Positions 26,348 through 34,299 of a stretch of 64,000 bases of DNA are shown piece after piece. Origin of the DNA: Sediminicola arcticus (GTDB lineage Bacteria; Bacteroidota; Bacteroidia; Flavobacteriales; Flavobacteriaceae); assembly GCF_040566695.1 (NCBI RefSeq), contig NZ_JBEXAE010000001.1, positions 620,001 through 684,000 of the forward strand, written 5' to 3'. Under the pieces are notes generated by a model. The model saw only the letters and a list, made by a program, of their open reading frames with translations, was not told the origin of the DNA and did not search any database. Every line of letters starts with the position of its first letter. The first letter of the stretch is position 1. A program made the translations under genes and the position numbers.

Positions 26348-26863
26348 TTACTCCTCCATAAAAAGCGCACGAAGCTCTGTAGCCTCTTTTGGCTTCATTT
26401 TACCGGCTAGTACCAGGCTTAGCTGCTTTCTTCTCAAAGCTGCAGCAAAACGCTGCTTTTCTAGCTCTGTCTCCGCTTCAAGTTTGGGTACCGCTGTGGG
26501 TTTACCAGTATCATCAACGGCAACGAAGGTATATATAGCCTCGTTAGCTTTAGTACGTTCTCCGCTGAAGCGATCTTCCATCCAAACATCTATAAAAACC
26601 TCCATTGATGTGGAGAAGGCTCTAGAAACGGCTGCCTCTACAGTTACCACACTACCGAGTGGTACAGCCCTATTAAAGGCAACGTGATTGACGGAGGCGG
26701 TTACCACAATTCTTCGGCTATGTCGGCGCGCGGCAATACTTGCCGCCCTATCCATACGGGCAAGAAGTTCACCTCCAAATAAATTATTCAATGGGTTGGT
26801 TTCGCTTGGAAGCACCAAATCGGTCATAATAGTCCTTGAATCACTAGGAGTCTTAGCCTGCAT
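26348..26863 (-). CDS. Acyl-CoA thioesterase (hotdog fold)
   Basis: The start is taken at 26863 (MQAKTPSDSRTIMTDLVLP), because the upstream extension overlaps the next gene and has no family residues. The 171-residue protein has the hotdog signature NPLNNLFGGELLARMDRAASIAARRHSRR, with the Asp expected in the active site, and a second conserved strand set (VDDTGKPTAVP). YciA/BFIT-type enzymes hydrolyse fatty acyl-CoA to acid and CoA. A C-terminal basic helix is present. Confidence 0.9.
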   Translation of the reverse strand: MQAKTPSDSRTIMTDLVLPSETNPLNNLFGGELLARMDRAASIAARRHSRRIVVTASVNHVAFNRAVPLGSVVTVEAAVSRAFSTSMEVFIDVWMEDRFSGERTKANEAIYTFVAVDDTGKPTAVPKLEAETELEKQRFAAALRRKQLSLVLAGKMKPKEATELRALFMEE

Positions 26864-26919
26864 ACTTAAATTTTTTGCAAAGATACACCTATAATGCGGT
26901 GCAAAAAGAAGAAGTGGAA

Positions 26920-27864
26920 TTATTCTTGGAACAACCAAGCATCGCTGGATTCCGTTCGTTTTATTTGTCTTAAGTATTGTAGAGCCTCCTCCACATTGGT
27001 AAAACTGCCATAGGCTACAAGGTGTAGGCCATGTTTGTTGATTCCTAAATTGGAGGCTTCAAATCCTTTTTCTGTTAACTGAGCCACCTTTTTATCGGCA
27101 TTTTCCTGCGCTCTGAATCCACCGGCAACAATATGGTAGTGAACCTGGTTCTTTTTAGTTATTTCCAATTTTAAAGCTGGCAGTTCCAAAGGAGCTGTAT
27201 TGAAGAATGTTGCTTCCTGTATGTTTCTCGCAACTTGTTCTTGGGCTTCTTCCTGAACCAATTGCAGGTCGTTTATAGTATTGTTGTAAAAACGCAAACC
27301 AGTAAGACCAGTGGCAAAAGCCAATAGTATTACAGCTGCATATTTTAAATAGGGTCTTAATCCATTAGATTGCTCCCTGACTTCAGGAGTAATCATAAAA
27401 GGAATTTTATCTTCTATTTCCAACACCTCTTCTTTAAGGACTTCCCTAACCACAGGGGCAGTAACAAAAGAGGAAAGACCAAATGAGGTAGTCAAATAAT
27501 TTACCTGGTTGGAAGGTTGAAATTGTATTTTTTGGTCTTTATTTTCCCAAACTTCACCAACATTGGGCAAAGTCAGGCGCTTGCCATCTTTTAAGGTCTG
27601 TTTCCAAGCACTAGATTCTTTTTCAATGCGTTGTAGCATTTCTTCATAGGAAACTTTCTCAGATTCTGCCATATAGGACACCAATAATCCATCATTGGAA
27701 GAGAGTTGGCCATTAAAGGACAGCACTTTTGAAGGAGGGGAAAAGGAATGGGAGTTACTATGGATCACGGCAGATTTCATCTGAGTAAGAAATCCACCAA
27801 ATCCGGGCATAATTACGCAATTGTAGCGATATAGTAGCTCTGCTATGTATTGTTCAGTTCCCAT
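26920..27864 (-). CDS. HU-CCDC81-like and SPOR domain membrane protein
   Basis: The start at 27864 (MGTEQYIAELLYRYNCVIMPGFGGFLTQ) fits the HU-like domain; two further in-frame starts lie upstream. The N-terminal 130 residues show an HU/IHF-like dimer fold repeat (CVIMPGFGGFL, LSSNDGLLVSYMAESEKVSYEE, LTLPNVGEV). A single membrane helix (YLKYAAVILLAFATGLTGL) follows, then a C-terminal SPOR domain (YHIVAGGFRAQENADKKVAQLTEKGFEASNLGINKHGLHLVAYGSF). SPOR binds denuded glycan at the septum; the cytoplasmic HU part may contact DNA or a partner. It is a conserved flavobacterial neighbour of dprA. Confidence 0.85.
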   Translation of the reverse strand: MGTEQYIAELLYRYNCVIMPGFGGFLTQMKSAVIHSNSHSFSPPSKVLSFNGQLSSNDGLLVSYMAESEKVSYEEMLQRIEKESSAWKQTLKDGKRLTLPNVGEVWENKDQKIQFQPSNQVNYLTTSFGLSSFVTAPVVREVLKEEVLEIEDKIPFMITPEVREQSNGLRPYLKYAAVILLAFATGLTGLRFYNNTINDLQLVQEEAQEQVARNIQEATFFNTAPLELPALKLEITKKNQVHYHIVAGGFRAQENADKKVAQLTEKGFEASNLGINKHGLHLVAYGSFTNVEEALQYLRQIKRTESSDAWLFQE

Positions 27865-27968
27865 GGCGACAAATATTGTCATAAATTTAGCCTTTTCAAA
27901 ACCTATCACCTAACTTTTTATTAACATTTTATTTTCAGTATTTTCAGTGAAATTAGAACTAAGCACAA

Positions 27969-28410
27969 ATCACTAGTGATGAATTGATTGCGGTTTTGAG
28001 GCTTCAGAGCATTCCGAATATGGGCGATGTTACTGCAAAAAAATTAATTTCACATTGTGGAAGTGCCGAAGAGGTTTTTAGAAACAAAGCTCGCCATTTG
28101 TTAAAAATAGATGGTATTGGCAGTCATGCCCTTCGGAACTTACAGGATAAAGTTTATCATGAAGCGGCTATTGCAGAATTGGAGTTCATTCAAAGACAAA
28201 ACATAGCGTATACTTATTTTAACGATTTGGATTACCCATCGTACCTTAAACATTGCATAGATAGTCCCATCTTACTCTTTAAAAGGGGTGCCATTGACCT
28301 TCAGGGAAGAAAGGTGATTAGTGTTGTCGGAACAAGGAACATAACAAGTTATGGGACTGCTTTTTGTTTCACAGACTAATTGGTCTCTCAGAACCTTATT
28401 GATAAACTAG
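27969..28410 (+). pseudogene. dprA: dprA (DNA processing protein), 5' part only, decayed
   Basis: The frame from TTG 27984 encodes 131 residues matching the DprA/Smf N-terminus: LQSIPNMGDVTAKKLISHCGSAEEVF (HhH-like), then FNDLDYPSYLKHCIDSPILLFKRG and SVVGTRNITSYG, the start of the Rossmann fold. Full DprA has about 370 residues; everything after SYGTAFC is gone. A stop (28377-28379) follows, and another frame then reads RLIGLSEPY (28373-28399), like the expected next stretch, suggesting a frameshift plus deletion. In-frame upstream codons read ITSDEL from ATC at 27969, where a flavobacterial DprA would read M-T-x-x-E-L, so the start codon may also be mutated. DprA loads RecA during transformation. 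Confidence 0.85.
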
Positions 28411-28507
28411 GCTTGGCTAAAAATTATACTTTGTCGACATAATCAAATCATATACCTCCTAGGCAAACTATTAATAAGAAACGAGGAGGCTGGTAGTAGT
28501 CCTATTC

Positions 28508-29476
28508 TTAATAGCCTAATTTATTTCTCACTTTTGCTAAGACGCTGTCTGCTACTTTTTTTGCTTTTTCAGCGCCCAATGACAAAGCTTCATCCACTTC
28601 TTCCAAGTGGTTCATATAGTAATCGAACTTTTCACGGGCCTCTCCAAACGTGTCTATTATAACTTCATACAAAGCTTGCTTGGCATTCCCGTAACCGTAA
28701 TTGCCATTTAAATAATTGGCTCTCATTTCGGCCACTTTATCGGCAGAAGCCAATATTTTGTAAAGGGCAAAAACGTTATCCGTGTCTGGATCTTTAGGAT
28801 CTTCCATTGGTGTACTATCCGTTTGGATACCCATAATCTGTTTGCGTAATTTTTTATCAGTTTGAAATAGATCAATCAGATTGCCTTTGCTTTTACTCAT
28901 CTTGGCACCGTCCGTTCCAGGAACATACATGGTTTCTTCTTGCACTTTGGCTTCGGGCATTACAAAGGTTTCTCCTAATTGGGCATGAAAACGAGATGCC
29001 ACATCTCTAGTCATCTCTATGTGTTGTAATTGATCTTTACCCACAGGCACAATTTCTGCATCATACAGTAAAATATCCGCAGCCATTAACATTGGATAGG
29101 AAAAAAGTCCTGCATTTACATCTTCCAAACGATCTGCCTTATCTTTAAAGGAATGGGCTAGGGTTAACCTTTGGTATGGAAAAAAACAGCTCAGATACCA
29201 ACTCAATTCTGTCACTTGTGGAATATCGCTCTGCCTATAAAAAACAGTTTTGTTGATATCCAAACCAAAGGCCAACCAAGTCGCTGCAGTGGCGTAGGTG
29301 TTGTGCCTCAAGGTTTTTCCATCTTTTATTTGTGTCAAAGAATGCATGTCTGCAATAAATAAAAATGAATCGTTTTTTGGGTCTTGTGCCATTTTTATGG
29401 CTGGCTTTATAGCTCCTAATATATTTCCCAGGTGCGGGGTTCCTGTACTTTGTATACCCGTTAAAATTCTAGACAT
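28508..29476 (-). CDS. trpS: Tryptophanyl-tRNA synthetase
   Basis: Start at 29476 (MSRILTGIQSTGTPHLGNILGA); the longer frame is not supported. The 322-residue class I synthetase has the HIGH-like motif TPHLGN, the KMSKS motif in DGAKMSKSKGNLIDL, and the conserved MLMAADILLYDAEIVPVGKDQLQHIEMTRDVASR. It charges tRNA-Trp. It faces away from plsC and ends about 100 bp from the dprA remnant. Confidence 0.97.
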   Translation of the reverse strand: MSRILTGIQSTGTPHLGNILGAIKPAIKMAQDPKNDSFLFIADMHSLTQIKDGKTLRHNTYATAATWLAFGLDINKTVFYRQSDIPQVTELSWYLSCFFPYQRLTLAHSFKDKADRLEDVNAGLFSYPMLMAADILLYDAEIVPVGKDQLQHIEMTRDVASRFHAQLGETFVMPEAKVQEETMYVPGTDGAKMSKSKGNLIDLFQTDKKLRKQIMGIQTDSTPMEDPKDPDTDNVFALYKILASADKVAEMRANYLNGNYGYGNAKQALYEVIIDTFGEAREKFDYYMNHLEEVDEALSLGAEKAKKVADSVLAKVRNKLGY

Positions 29477-29535
29477 TTGCTGTGTTTCAAAGAATCGCAA
29501 AGGTAAAATAAATACTAAAACACAATTCAAATTGT

Positions 29536-29543
29536 TACTTTTG
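29536..29543 (+). promoter_or_regulatory. -7 promoter element before plsC
   Basis: TACTTTTG matches TAnnTTTG and ends 5 bp before the ATG at 29549. If used, the transcript would be almost leaderless. No -33 match is clear. Confidence 0.4.
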
Positions 29544-29548
29544 ATTTT

Positions 29549-30307
29549 ATGTTTTCAATTTTGAAAAAACTCGGGCATATTCTTTACCGTATTTGGTTCT
29601 ATATTTTGGTGGCCCTACCTATCTTATTGTTTCTGCCTTTTTTGGTGTTTTTTTCGATTTCGGAAAAATGGTATCCCCAATTCTTTTGGATGGCGCGTAA
29701 TATTTGGGCCAATACCATTTTGTACGGGATGGGATGTGTCCCAAGAATTTGTTATGATGAAAAATTGGAGCGTGGAAAGAGCTTTATGTTGGTGGCCAAC
29801 CACACGAGTATGCTCGATATTATGATGATGTTGAGGGTGAGTAGTACACCCTTTGTATTTGTTGGTAAAAAAGAGTTGGTAAATATCCCGTTGTTCGGTT
29901 TCTTTTATAAAAGGGTCTGCATTATGGTAGATAGAGAGGATACAAGAAGTAGGACTAATGTATATAGAAGGGCACAAAAGAGATTGAATCAAGGGCTCAG
30001 CATCTGTATTTTTCCCGAAGGTGGGGTACCGGAAGAACATATCCTATTAGATTCTTTCAAGGATGGGGCTTTTAAAATGGCTATTGCTCATAAGATTCCA
30101 GTGGTTCCCATTACATTTTACGATAATAAAAATCGATTTTCATTTACCTTTTATAGTGGAGGGCCAGGAAGAACCAGAGGTAAGGTGCATAGGTTTATAA
30201 ATACAGCGCATTTGGGTGAGGTCGACAAAAGAAGTCTACGCGATGATGTGAGGGCGGTTATCTTAAGAGATCTTGAAAAGGATTTGGTCCCCAAGCAATC
30301 CAAATAA
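29549..30307 (+). CDS. plsC: 1-acyl-sn-glycerol-3-phosphate acyltransferase
   Basis: The 252-residue protein has one N-terminal hydrophobic helix pair (FYILVALPILLFLPFLVFFSI), the catalytic NHTSMLD (NHxxxxD) and the glycerol-phosphate motif FPEGG, then the later VPITFYD. It transfers an acyl chain to lysophosphatidic acid to give phosphatidic acid. The final residues are basic. It ends next to a bidirectional terminator and converges with the trans-envelope anti-sigma gene. Confidence 0.93.
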   Translation: MFSILKKLGHILYRIWFYILVALPILLFLPFLVFFSISEKWYPQFFWMARNIWANTILYGMGCVPRICYDEKLERGKSFMLVANHTSMLDIMMMLRVSSTPFVFVGKKELVNIPLFGFFYKRVCIMVDREDTRSRTNVYRRAQKRLNQGLSICIFPEGGVPEEHILLDSFKDGAFKMAIAHKIPVVPITFYDNKNRFSFTFYSGGPGRTRGKVHRFINTAHLGEVDKRSLRDDVRAVILRDLEKDLVPKQSK

Positions 30308-30349
30308 AAAACGATCGGTACAAATAAAATTACTCGTCGTTTTTTATTT
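30302..30349. terminator. Bidirectional terminator
   Basis: AAATAAAAAACGA and TCGTTTTTTATTT are exact inverse complements, separated by a 22-nt loop. It overlaps the plsC stop and lies between convergent genes, so it can end both transcripts. The stem is AT-rich and the loop long. Confidence 0.65.
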
Positions 30350-30382
30350 ATACTCCTGTAGGAATGTAGTTAAAGGACAACT

Positions 30383-31882
30383 TTAAAACTTAAAGTTAAA
30401 GCCACTATAGATGCCAATGGAGAAGGGGTTAAAATCTCCAGCAGTATTGGAAAAGGTATTCAGGTGATATTTAAATACCGGTTCAATATTCAATTTTATT
30501 TTAGGCGTAAACTTATAATTTAGACCAAAACCAATATTGGAACTAAAGTTGATATCATTAATATTGTTGGCCTCGCCTATCTGCGTATTTAAGCCGTCAG
30601 CTTCCAGAATTACTGCGTTATTGGTTAAGAACAAGGAACTAAAGCCTCCTACAAGGCTAATTCCAAAATCCTTGTCCAAAAGTGCGTAATTTAATTCTAA
30701 CGGAATTTCTAAATATCCAAACTGTTGTATCATGCTTCCATTTCTTGAGGGTGTCTTTCCAGAAATTTCCCCCTGTATGTTAGAAGCAGGCTTGGTGTTG
30801 CTAGTGCTTACTACAATTATATTGCTGGCGTTGGCCGAATAACTAATATTGGTTAAACTACTGTTGTTAGCCGCCGCAAAGGAGGAGGTAAATGCAACGT
30901 CATTAGTGTTATAGCCATAATCTACTTTGTGAACCCCAGAACGAACACTTAATTTTTTGCTCACCTCATAGGAAACAAAGACTCCATAACTGAGGTTTAC
31001 ATTACCCGATTTTGAGTTGGAAGTAAATTCTGGGTGAATAGAGGAGCCAGAACCGAAGCCATTGAAATATACGGGAGCAACGCTTGGTTCCACGGACCAT
31101 TTATTTGAATTAGCGGCTACAATTGCCTTATCCTTTTCTTCTGTATTTATTTCATCGTAGACCGACTTTTTATCCGATAGAGTTCCGTTATTTTTAGGTT
31201 CTTGACCTGCAATTTCTAAAGCTTCAGAATTTAAAGAATGAGGGGATAAGATATTTTTATTGTTGTCTGTGTCCAAAATAGTTGCTGCAGGGGTGTTTTT
31301 TTTAAGGCTTTCATTGATTGCTGCAACTATGTTTCCCTTTGCTGTCTGACCAGTCATTTTGGAAGGGTCACTTAGGTTTATAGGGGCAATAGCTTTTTCT
31401 TTTTTATTGTTTTGGGTAGTGCTTATTACATTATTGGATACACGATTATTTGTTTTTGGCGTGGATTGATTTTCAGTTGATGTTGATGTCCAAGCATTTT
31501 CTTCGTTTTTGGTTCCCGTCAAACCATCCTTAGGCTTATTTTGACTTTTTTCAGAGATTTCAGTATTTGTTAGGGTTCCCTTCTGGATTTCTAAATTCCT
31601 ATCTTCATTTTCATCAACAACTTCTAGTGCTTCTAGATTCCTTTGCTCTGTATCTGTTATAATTGTATTGATGTTTAGGTCTGTAGCATTAGGTTGAACT
31701 ATGTAAAAAAGAATTGCTACTAAGGCGGCCACGCCTCCAATAGTCCACCAAAGTGGCACTATGCGTCTCGATTTACTATGAGTATCCAGAGAAGTCTCAA
31801 TAGACTTCCAAACCTTATCGTTTGGCAGTTCATGTAAATCTGTGAGTTTCTCTTGAAACAAGTTGTCTAAATTCTTTTTCAT
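30383..31882 (-). CDS. Trans-envelope anti-sigma-like protein with outer-membrane beta-barrel (Dma-type candidate)
   Basis: The 499-residue protein has three parts. Residues 1-42 form a short charged region with the pattern of a Bacteroidota anti-sigma domain (LFQEKLTDLHELPNDKVWKSIE). Residues 43-62 are one membrane helix (IVPLWWTIGGVAALVAILFY). Residues 63-260 are an Asn/Thr/Lys-rich, low-complexity linker, long enough to cross the periplasm. From about 261 (KWSVEPSVAPVYFN) to the end the sequence is an outer-membrane beta-barrel finishing in GFNFKF. It follows an ECF sigma gene by 18 bp. Dual membrane-spanning anti-sigma factors of this layout (Dma) have been described in Bacteroides. The assignment here is by architecture. 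Confidence 0.75.
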   Translation of the reverse strand: MKKNLDNLFQEKLTDLHELPNDKVWKSIETSLDTHSKSRRIVPLWWTIGGVAALVAILFYIVQPNATDLNINTIITDTEQRNLEALEVVDENEDRNLEIQKGTLTNTEISEKSQNKPKDGLTGTKNEENAWTSTSTENQSTPKTNNRVSNNVISTTQNNKKEKAIAPINLSDPSKMTGQTAKGNIVAAINESLKKNTPAATILDTDNNKNILSPHSLNSEALEIAGQEPKNNGTLSDKKSVYDEINTEEKDKAIVAANSNKWSVEPSVAPVYFNGFGSGSSIHPEFTSNSKSGNVNLSYGVFVSYEVSKKLSVRSGVHKVDYGYNTNDVAFTSSFAAANNSSLTNISYSANASNIIVVSTSNTKPASNIQGEISGKTPSRNGSMIQQFGYLEIPLELNYALLDKDFGISLVGGFSSLFLTNNAVILEADGLNTQIGEANNINDINFSSNIGFGLNYKFTPKIKLNIEPVFKYHLNTFSNTAGDFNPFSIGIYSGFNFKF

Positions 31883-31900
31883 TGCTATCTATACCATCGC

Positions 31901-32434
31901 TTATAAAGCAATATTTATTATTTCTTTTTCTATTTTTTCCTTCAAGAGTATGCGTGCCCTAGCCAAATTAGACTTGGAGGTCCCAACAGAGGTCCCTAAT
32001 AATTCTGCAATTTCTTTGTGGCTGTAACCGTCCAAAACATAGAGGTTAAAGGTTAACCTATATTTATTGGGCAAATCCTGGATGTATTTTAACAAAACAG
32101 GGAGTTCTACCTCTATATATCCAGTTTCAACTGGAGTTTCTTCTTCAACATTATCAATTAGTACATATAGGTATTCTTCTTTCCTATATTTCTGTAGCAC
32201 GGTGTTCACGGTGACCCTTTTTAACCAACCATCAAATGAGCCTTTAAATTGATATTGGTCAATTTTCTTGAAAATAGTCATAAAACTGTCGTGAAGGTTA
32301 TCCTCAGCTTCAGTTTTATTTCGCGAATATTTTAAACAAACCCCAAACAGTTTGCCAGCATACTGTTTATACAGTTGCTCCTGCGCATTTCTATTGCCTT
32401 TTTTGCAATTATGTACGAGCTCTTTTAAACTCAA
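31901..32434 (-). CDS. ECF RNA polymerase sigma factor
   Basis: The 177-residue protein has sigma region 2 (YKQYAGKLFGVCLKYSRNKTEAEDNLHDSFMTIFKKIDQYQFKGSFDGWLKRVTVNTVLQKYRKEE) and region 4 (YIQDLPNKYRLTFNLYVLDGYSHKEIAELLGTSVGTSKSNLARARILLKEKI). Region 1.1 and region 3 are absent, as in ECF factors. The start is TTG; an in-frame TAG closely precedes it and no ATG is available, so initiation is not conventional. It is probably held inactive by the 3' neighbour's N-terminal domain. The regulon is unknown. Confidence 0.93.
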   Translation of the reverse strand: MSLKELVHNCKKGNRNAQEQLYKQYAGKLFGVCLKYSRNKTEAEDNLHDSFMTIFKKIDQYQFKGSFDGWLKRVTVNTVLQKYRKEEYLYVLIDNVEEETPVETGYIEVELPVLLKYIQDLPNKYRLTFNLYVLDGYSHKEIAELLGTSVGTSKSNLARARILLKEKIEKEIINIAL

Positions 32435-32471
32435 AGTGCGTGTTGGATTGTTTGTGTTCTACATTCTGTTT

Positions 32472-32894
32472 TTATTCTGTGGTTACTGGAACTTCTATTT
32501 CCAAATATTCCGATTCACCATTTTCATTTTCACCCGTCCAAAATCTAAAGACGTATGTATCTGTGTAAAGTACCAAAAAATTAAATGATACATTAAATTC
32601 TTCCGAAATTTCTGCACAACTGCCATCATTGGGAAATGTAGATCCCACTACTACAACATCTCTAGCAGTCGTATCCAATTTAGCTACATCAAAGCCCTCA
32701 AAATAGGTACATTCATTAGGACGCTGATAAGTTACATTAATTTGATAGGTCTCATTAACTTTAAAAGACGGCGGGAGTTCTACACTCGCAACAGCTAGGG
32801 AAACATAAAAGAAGTCAGAAGCATCATCTTCATCACAAGAACTGAAAGTGATGGTGGTTAAAACGATTAAAAATAAGCACAGAGCCCGTTTCAT
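32472..32894 (-). CDS. Small lipoprotein, first gene of the sigma operon
   Basis: The 140-residue product has a signal peptide and lipobox FSSC (Cys20) followed by an acidic patch (CDEDDASDF), which may be a surface-export signal in Bacteroidota. The rest is a beta-sandwich-like domain (VNETYQINVTYQRPNECTYFEGFDV, YVFRFWTGENENGESEYLEIEVPV). It has no recognised family. It ends 37 bp before the ECF sigma gene, so a lipoprotein, sigma and trans-envelope anti-sigma are likely one unit. It might be the ligand or a client of the system, which is inference. Confidence 0.75.
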   Translation of the reverse strand: MKRALCLFLIVLTTITFSSCDEDDASDFFYVSLAVASVELPPSFKVNETYQINVTYQRPNECTYFEGFDVAKLDTTARDVVVVGSTFPNDGSCAEISEEFNVSFNFLVLYTDTYVFRFWTGENENGESEYLEIEVPVTTE

Positions 32895-32956
32895 AATATT
32901 TTAGTGTTTTAACAAAAGATGGGATGCCAACATAAAGGTTGCGTATAAAACGACAA

Positions 32957-32977
32957 AATCCCGATTTAATCGGGATT
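32957..32977 (-). terminator. Intrinsic terminator of recA
   Basis: AATCCCGAT and ATCGGGATT form a perfect 9-bp stem with a TTA loop, six bases past the recA stop, followed on the minus strand by TTTTGTCGTTTTA. Its perfect symmetry could suggest an operator, but placement and the following T-run favour a terminator. Confidence 0.85.
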
Positions 32978-32982
32978 CTGTA

Positions 32983-33990
32983 TTATTTTTTAACTGCTTT
33001 GATGGCTTCTGTGATTTTACCTTCCAGTTCTTCCAGCAACTCTGGATTATCGTGCAGGAGGTTTTTGAGAGCATCTCTTCCCTGTCCAAGTTTGGTGTCG
33101 CCATAACTGAACCAAGAGCCGCTCTTCTTTATTATCTCATACTCTACACCTAAATCTACTATTTCTCCTACTTTGGAAATTCCTTCACCATACATAATAT
33201 CAAATTCTGTAGTTCTAAAAGGAGGTGCAACTTTATTTTTAACCACTTTTACCCTAGTCTTGTTTCCCTGAACATTACCGTCAGTATCTTTTATTTGGGT
33301 AGATCTTCTAATGTCCAACCTAACCGATGCATAAAACTTAAGGGCATTACCACCTGTAGTGGTTTCAGGATTACCGAACATAACCCCAATCTTTTCCCTT
33401 AACTGGTTAATAAAGATAACCGTACATTTTGTCTTGCTTATGGATCCCGTAAGTTTACGAAGGGCTTGAGACATCAACCTTGCGTGAAGACCCATTTTTG
33501 AGTCGCCCATTTCCCCCTCAATTTCACTCTTTGGGGTAAGAGCAGCAACGGAGTCTATAACCACAATATCAATGGCTCCTGATCGAATTAGGTTGTCTGC
33601 AATTTCTAGGGCTTGCTCTCCATGATCGGGTTGGGATATAATCAGGTTGTCTATATCGACCCCTAATTTTTGTGCATAAAAACGGTCAAATGCGTGTTCT
33701 GCATCAATAAAAGCTGCTATACCACCTAATTTTTGAGCTTCTGCCATGGCATGAAGGGTCAACGTGGTCTTACCAGAGGATTCAGGACCATAAATTTCAA
33801 TGACCCTACCTCTTGGGTAGCCACCTACACCCAAAGCAATATCTAAACCTAAAGATCCAGAAGGAATGACCTCCACATCTTGGGCAACACTATCTCCCAT
33901 CTTCATAACAGTCCCTTTTCCGTAGGTCTTGTCTAACTTGTCTAGTGTAAGTTTTAGTGCTTTTAATTTTGCGTCTTTTTCAGTGCTCAT
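32983..33990 (-). CDS. recA: Recombinase RecA
   Basis: The 335-residue protein has Walker A GPESSGKTTL, the catalytic Glu in FIDAEHAFD, Walker B IDIVVIDSVAAL, loop 1 EGEMGDSKMGLHARLMSQALRKL and loop 2 FGNPETTTGGNALKFYASVR. It forms the nucleoprotein filament for homologous recombination and co-protease action. The C-terminal acidic tail is short. Its usual competence loader, DprA, is a pseudogene 5 kb away. Confidence 0.98.
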   Translation of the reverse strand: MSTEKDAKLKALKLTLDKLDKTYGKGTVMKMGDSVAQDVEVIPSGSLGLDIALGVGGYPRGRVIEIYGPESSGKTTLTLHAMAEAQKLGGIAAFIDAEHAFDRFYAQKLGVDIDNLIISQPDHGEQALEIADNLIRSGAIDIVVIDSVAALTPKSEIEGEMGDSKMGLHARLMSQALRKLTGSISKTKCTVIFINQLREKIGVMFGNPETTTGGNALKFYASVRLDIRRSTQIKDTDGNVQGNKTRVKVVKNKVAPPFRTTEFDIMYGEGISKVGEIVDLGVEYEIIKKSGSWFSYGDTKLGQGRDALKNLLHDNPELLEELEGKITEAIKAVKK

Positions 33991-34121
33991 GTATCTTTTT
34001 ATTAGGTCTGCTAAATTACCATTTCTTTTTTCATATTACAATGGAGAAGCAACCTTTTTGGAAAAGCTGCATCCTTATAACAACTAACTCAATTTAATGG
34101 TCCATATTTTATATTTGGATT

Positions 34122-34216
34122 ATATAAGTCGACCTCTAGCTAAGAGTCTATTGAAAAAGAAACACCGTCAGTGGTTGACTATAAAAGGGCCCAGGATCTA
34201 TCCGGGGCCCTTTTTA
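34122..34216 (+). ncRNA. Candidate small RNA ending in a Rho-independent terminator
   Basis: A transcript starting just after TATATTTG (34110-34117) would run about 95 nt to the terminator. It contains a stem GAC-C-TCT / AGAGTC with one bulged base (34130-34147), a GTCA/TGAC stem further on, and the GC-rich terminator hairpin. No coding sequence of note is seen. The terminator lies before, not after, the likely trhO promoter and no + strand gene precedes it for over 3 kb, so it must end some other transcript. It does not look like tRNA or SRP RNA. Existence is inferred. Confidence 0.4.
34183..34215 (+). terminator. Strong intrinsic terminator upstream of trhO
   Basis: AAAAGGGCCC pairs with GGGCCCTTTT, with an inner GGA/TCC pairing (loop TCTA) after one A-G mismatch. 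The right arm ends in five T and is followed by ATATTTT. This is the strongest terminator in the window relative to the lack of a gene before it. Confidence 0.85.
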
Positions 34217-34239
34217 TATTTTCTAAAAGCAAGAATGAC

Positions 34240-34247
34240 TATTTTTG
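34240..34247 (+). promoter_or_regulatory. -7 promoter element of trhO
   Basis: TATTTTTG matches TAnnTTTG 53 bp before the trhO ATG. The -33 region overlaps the T-rich end of the upstream terminator, with no exact TTTG at the expected place. Confidence 0.4.
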
Positions 34248-34299
34248 CACTTTCTCGAGAAGGTCGGGACTAATCTTTAACTTAAAATATTGGTATAGC

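Larger units (their letters stand above)
33991..34299. other. recA-trhO intergenic region with candidate small RNA
   Basis: The 309-bp gap lies between divergent genes. It contains a -7 match TATATTTG (34110-34117), structured sequence, a strong terminator (34183-34215), and then a second -7 match TATTTTTG (34240-34247) that suits trhO. No protein family was recognised in any frame. See the separate entries. Confidence 0.6.

Noticed and set aside
28380..28507. C-terminal DprA fragment or a mobile element in the gap before trpS
   Set aside because: No DprA C-terminal motif (the glycine-rich loop and SGxAxGID region) and no terminal repeats or transposase remains were found; the rest is deleted.
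32957..32977. Perfect palindrome as a repressor site for the lipoprotein operon
   Set aside because: It lies six bases past the recA stop and is followed by a T-rich run on the recA strand, so terminator is the simpler call.
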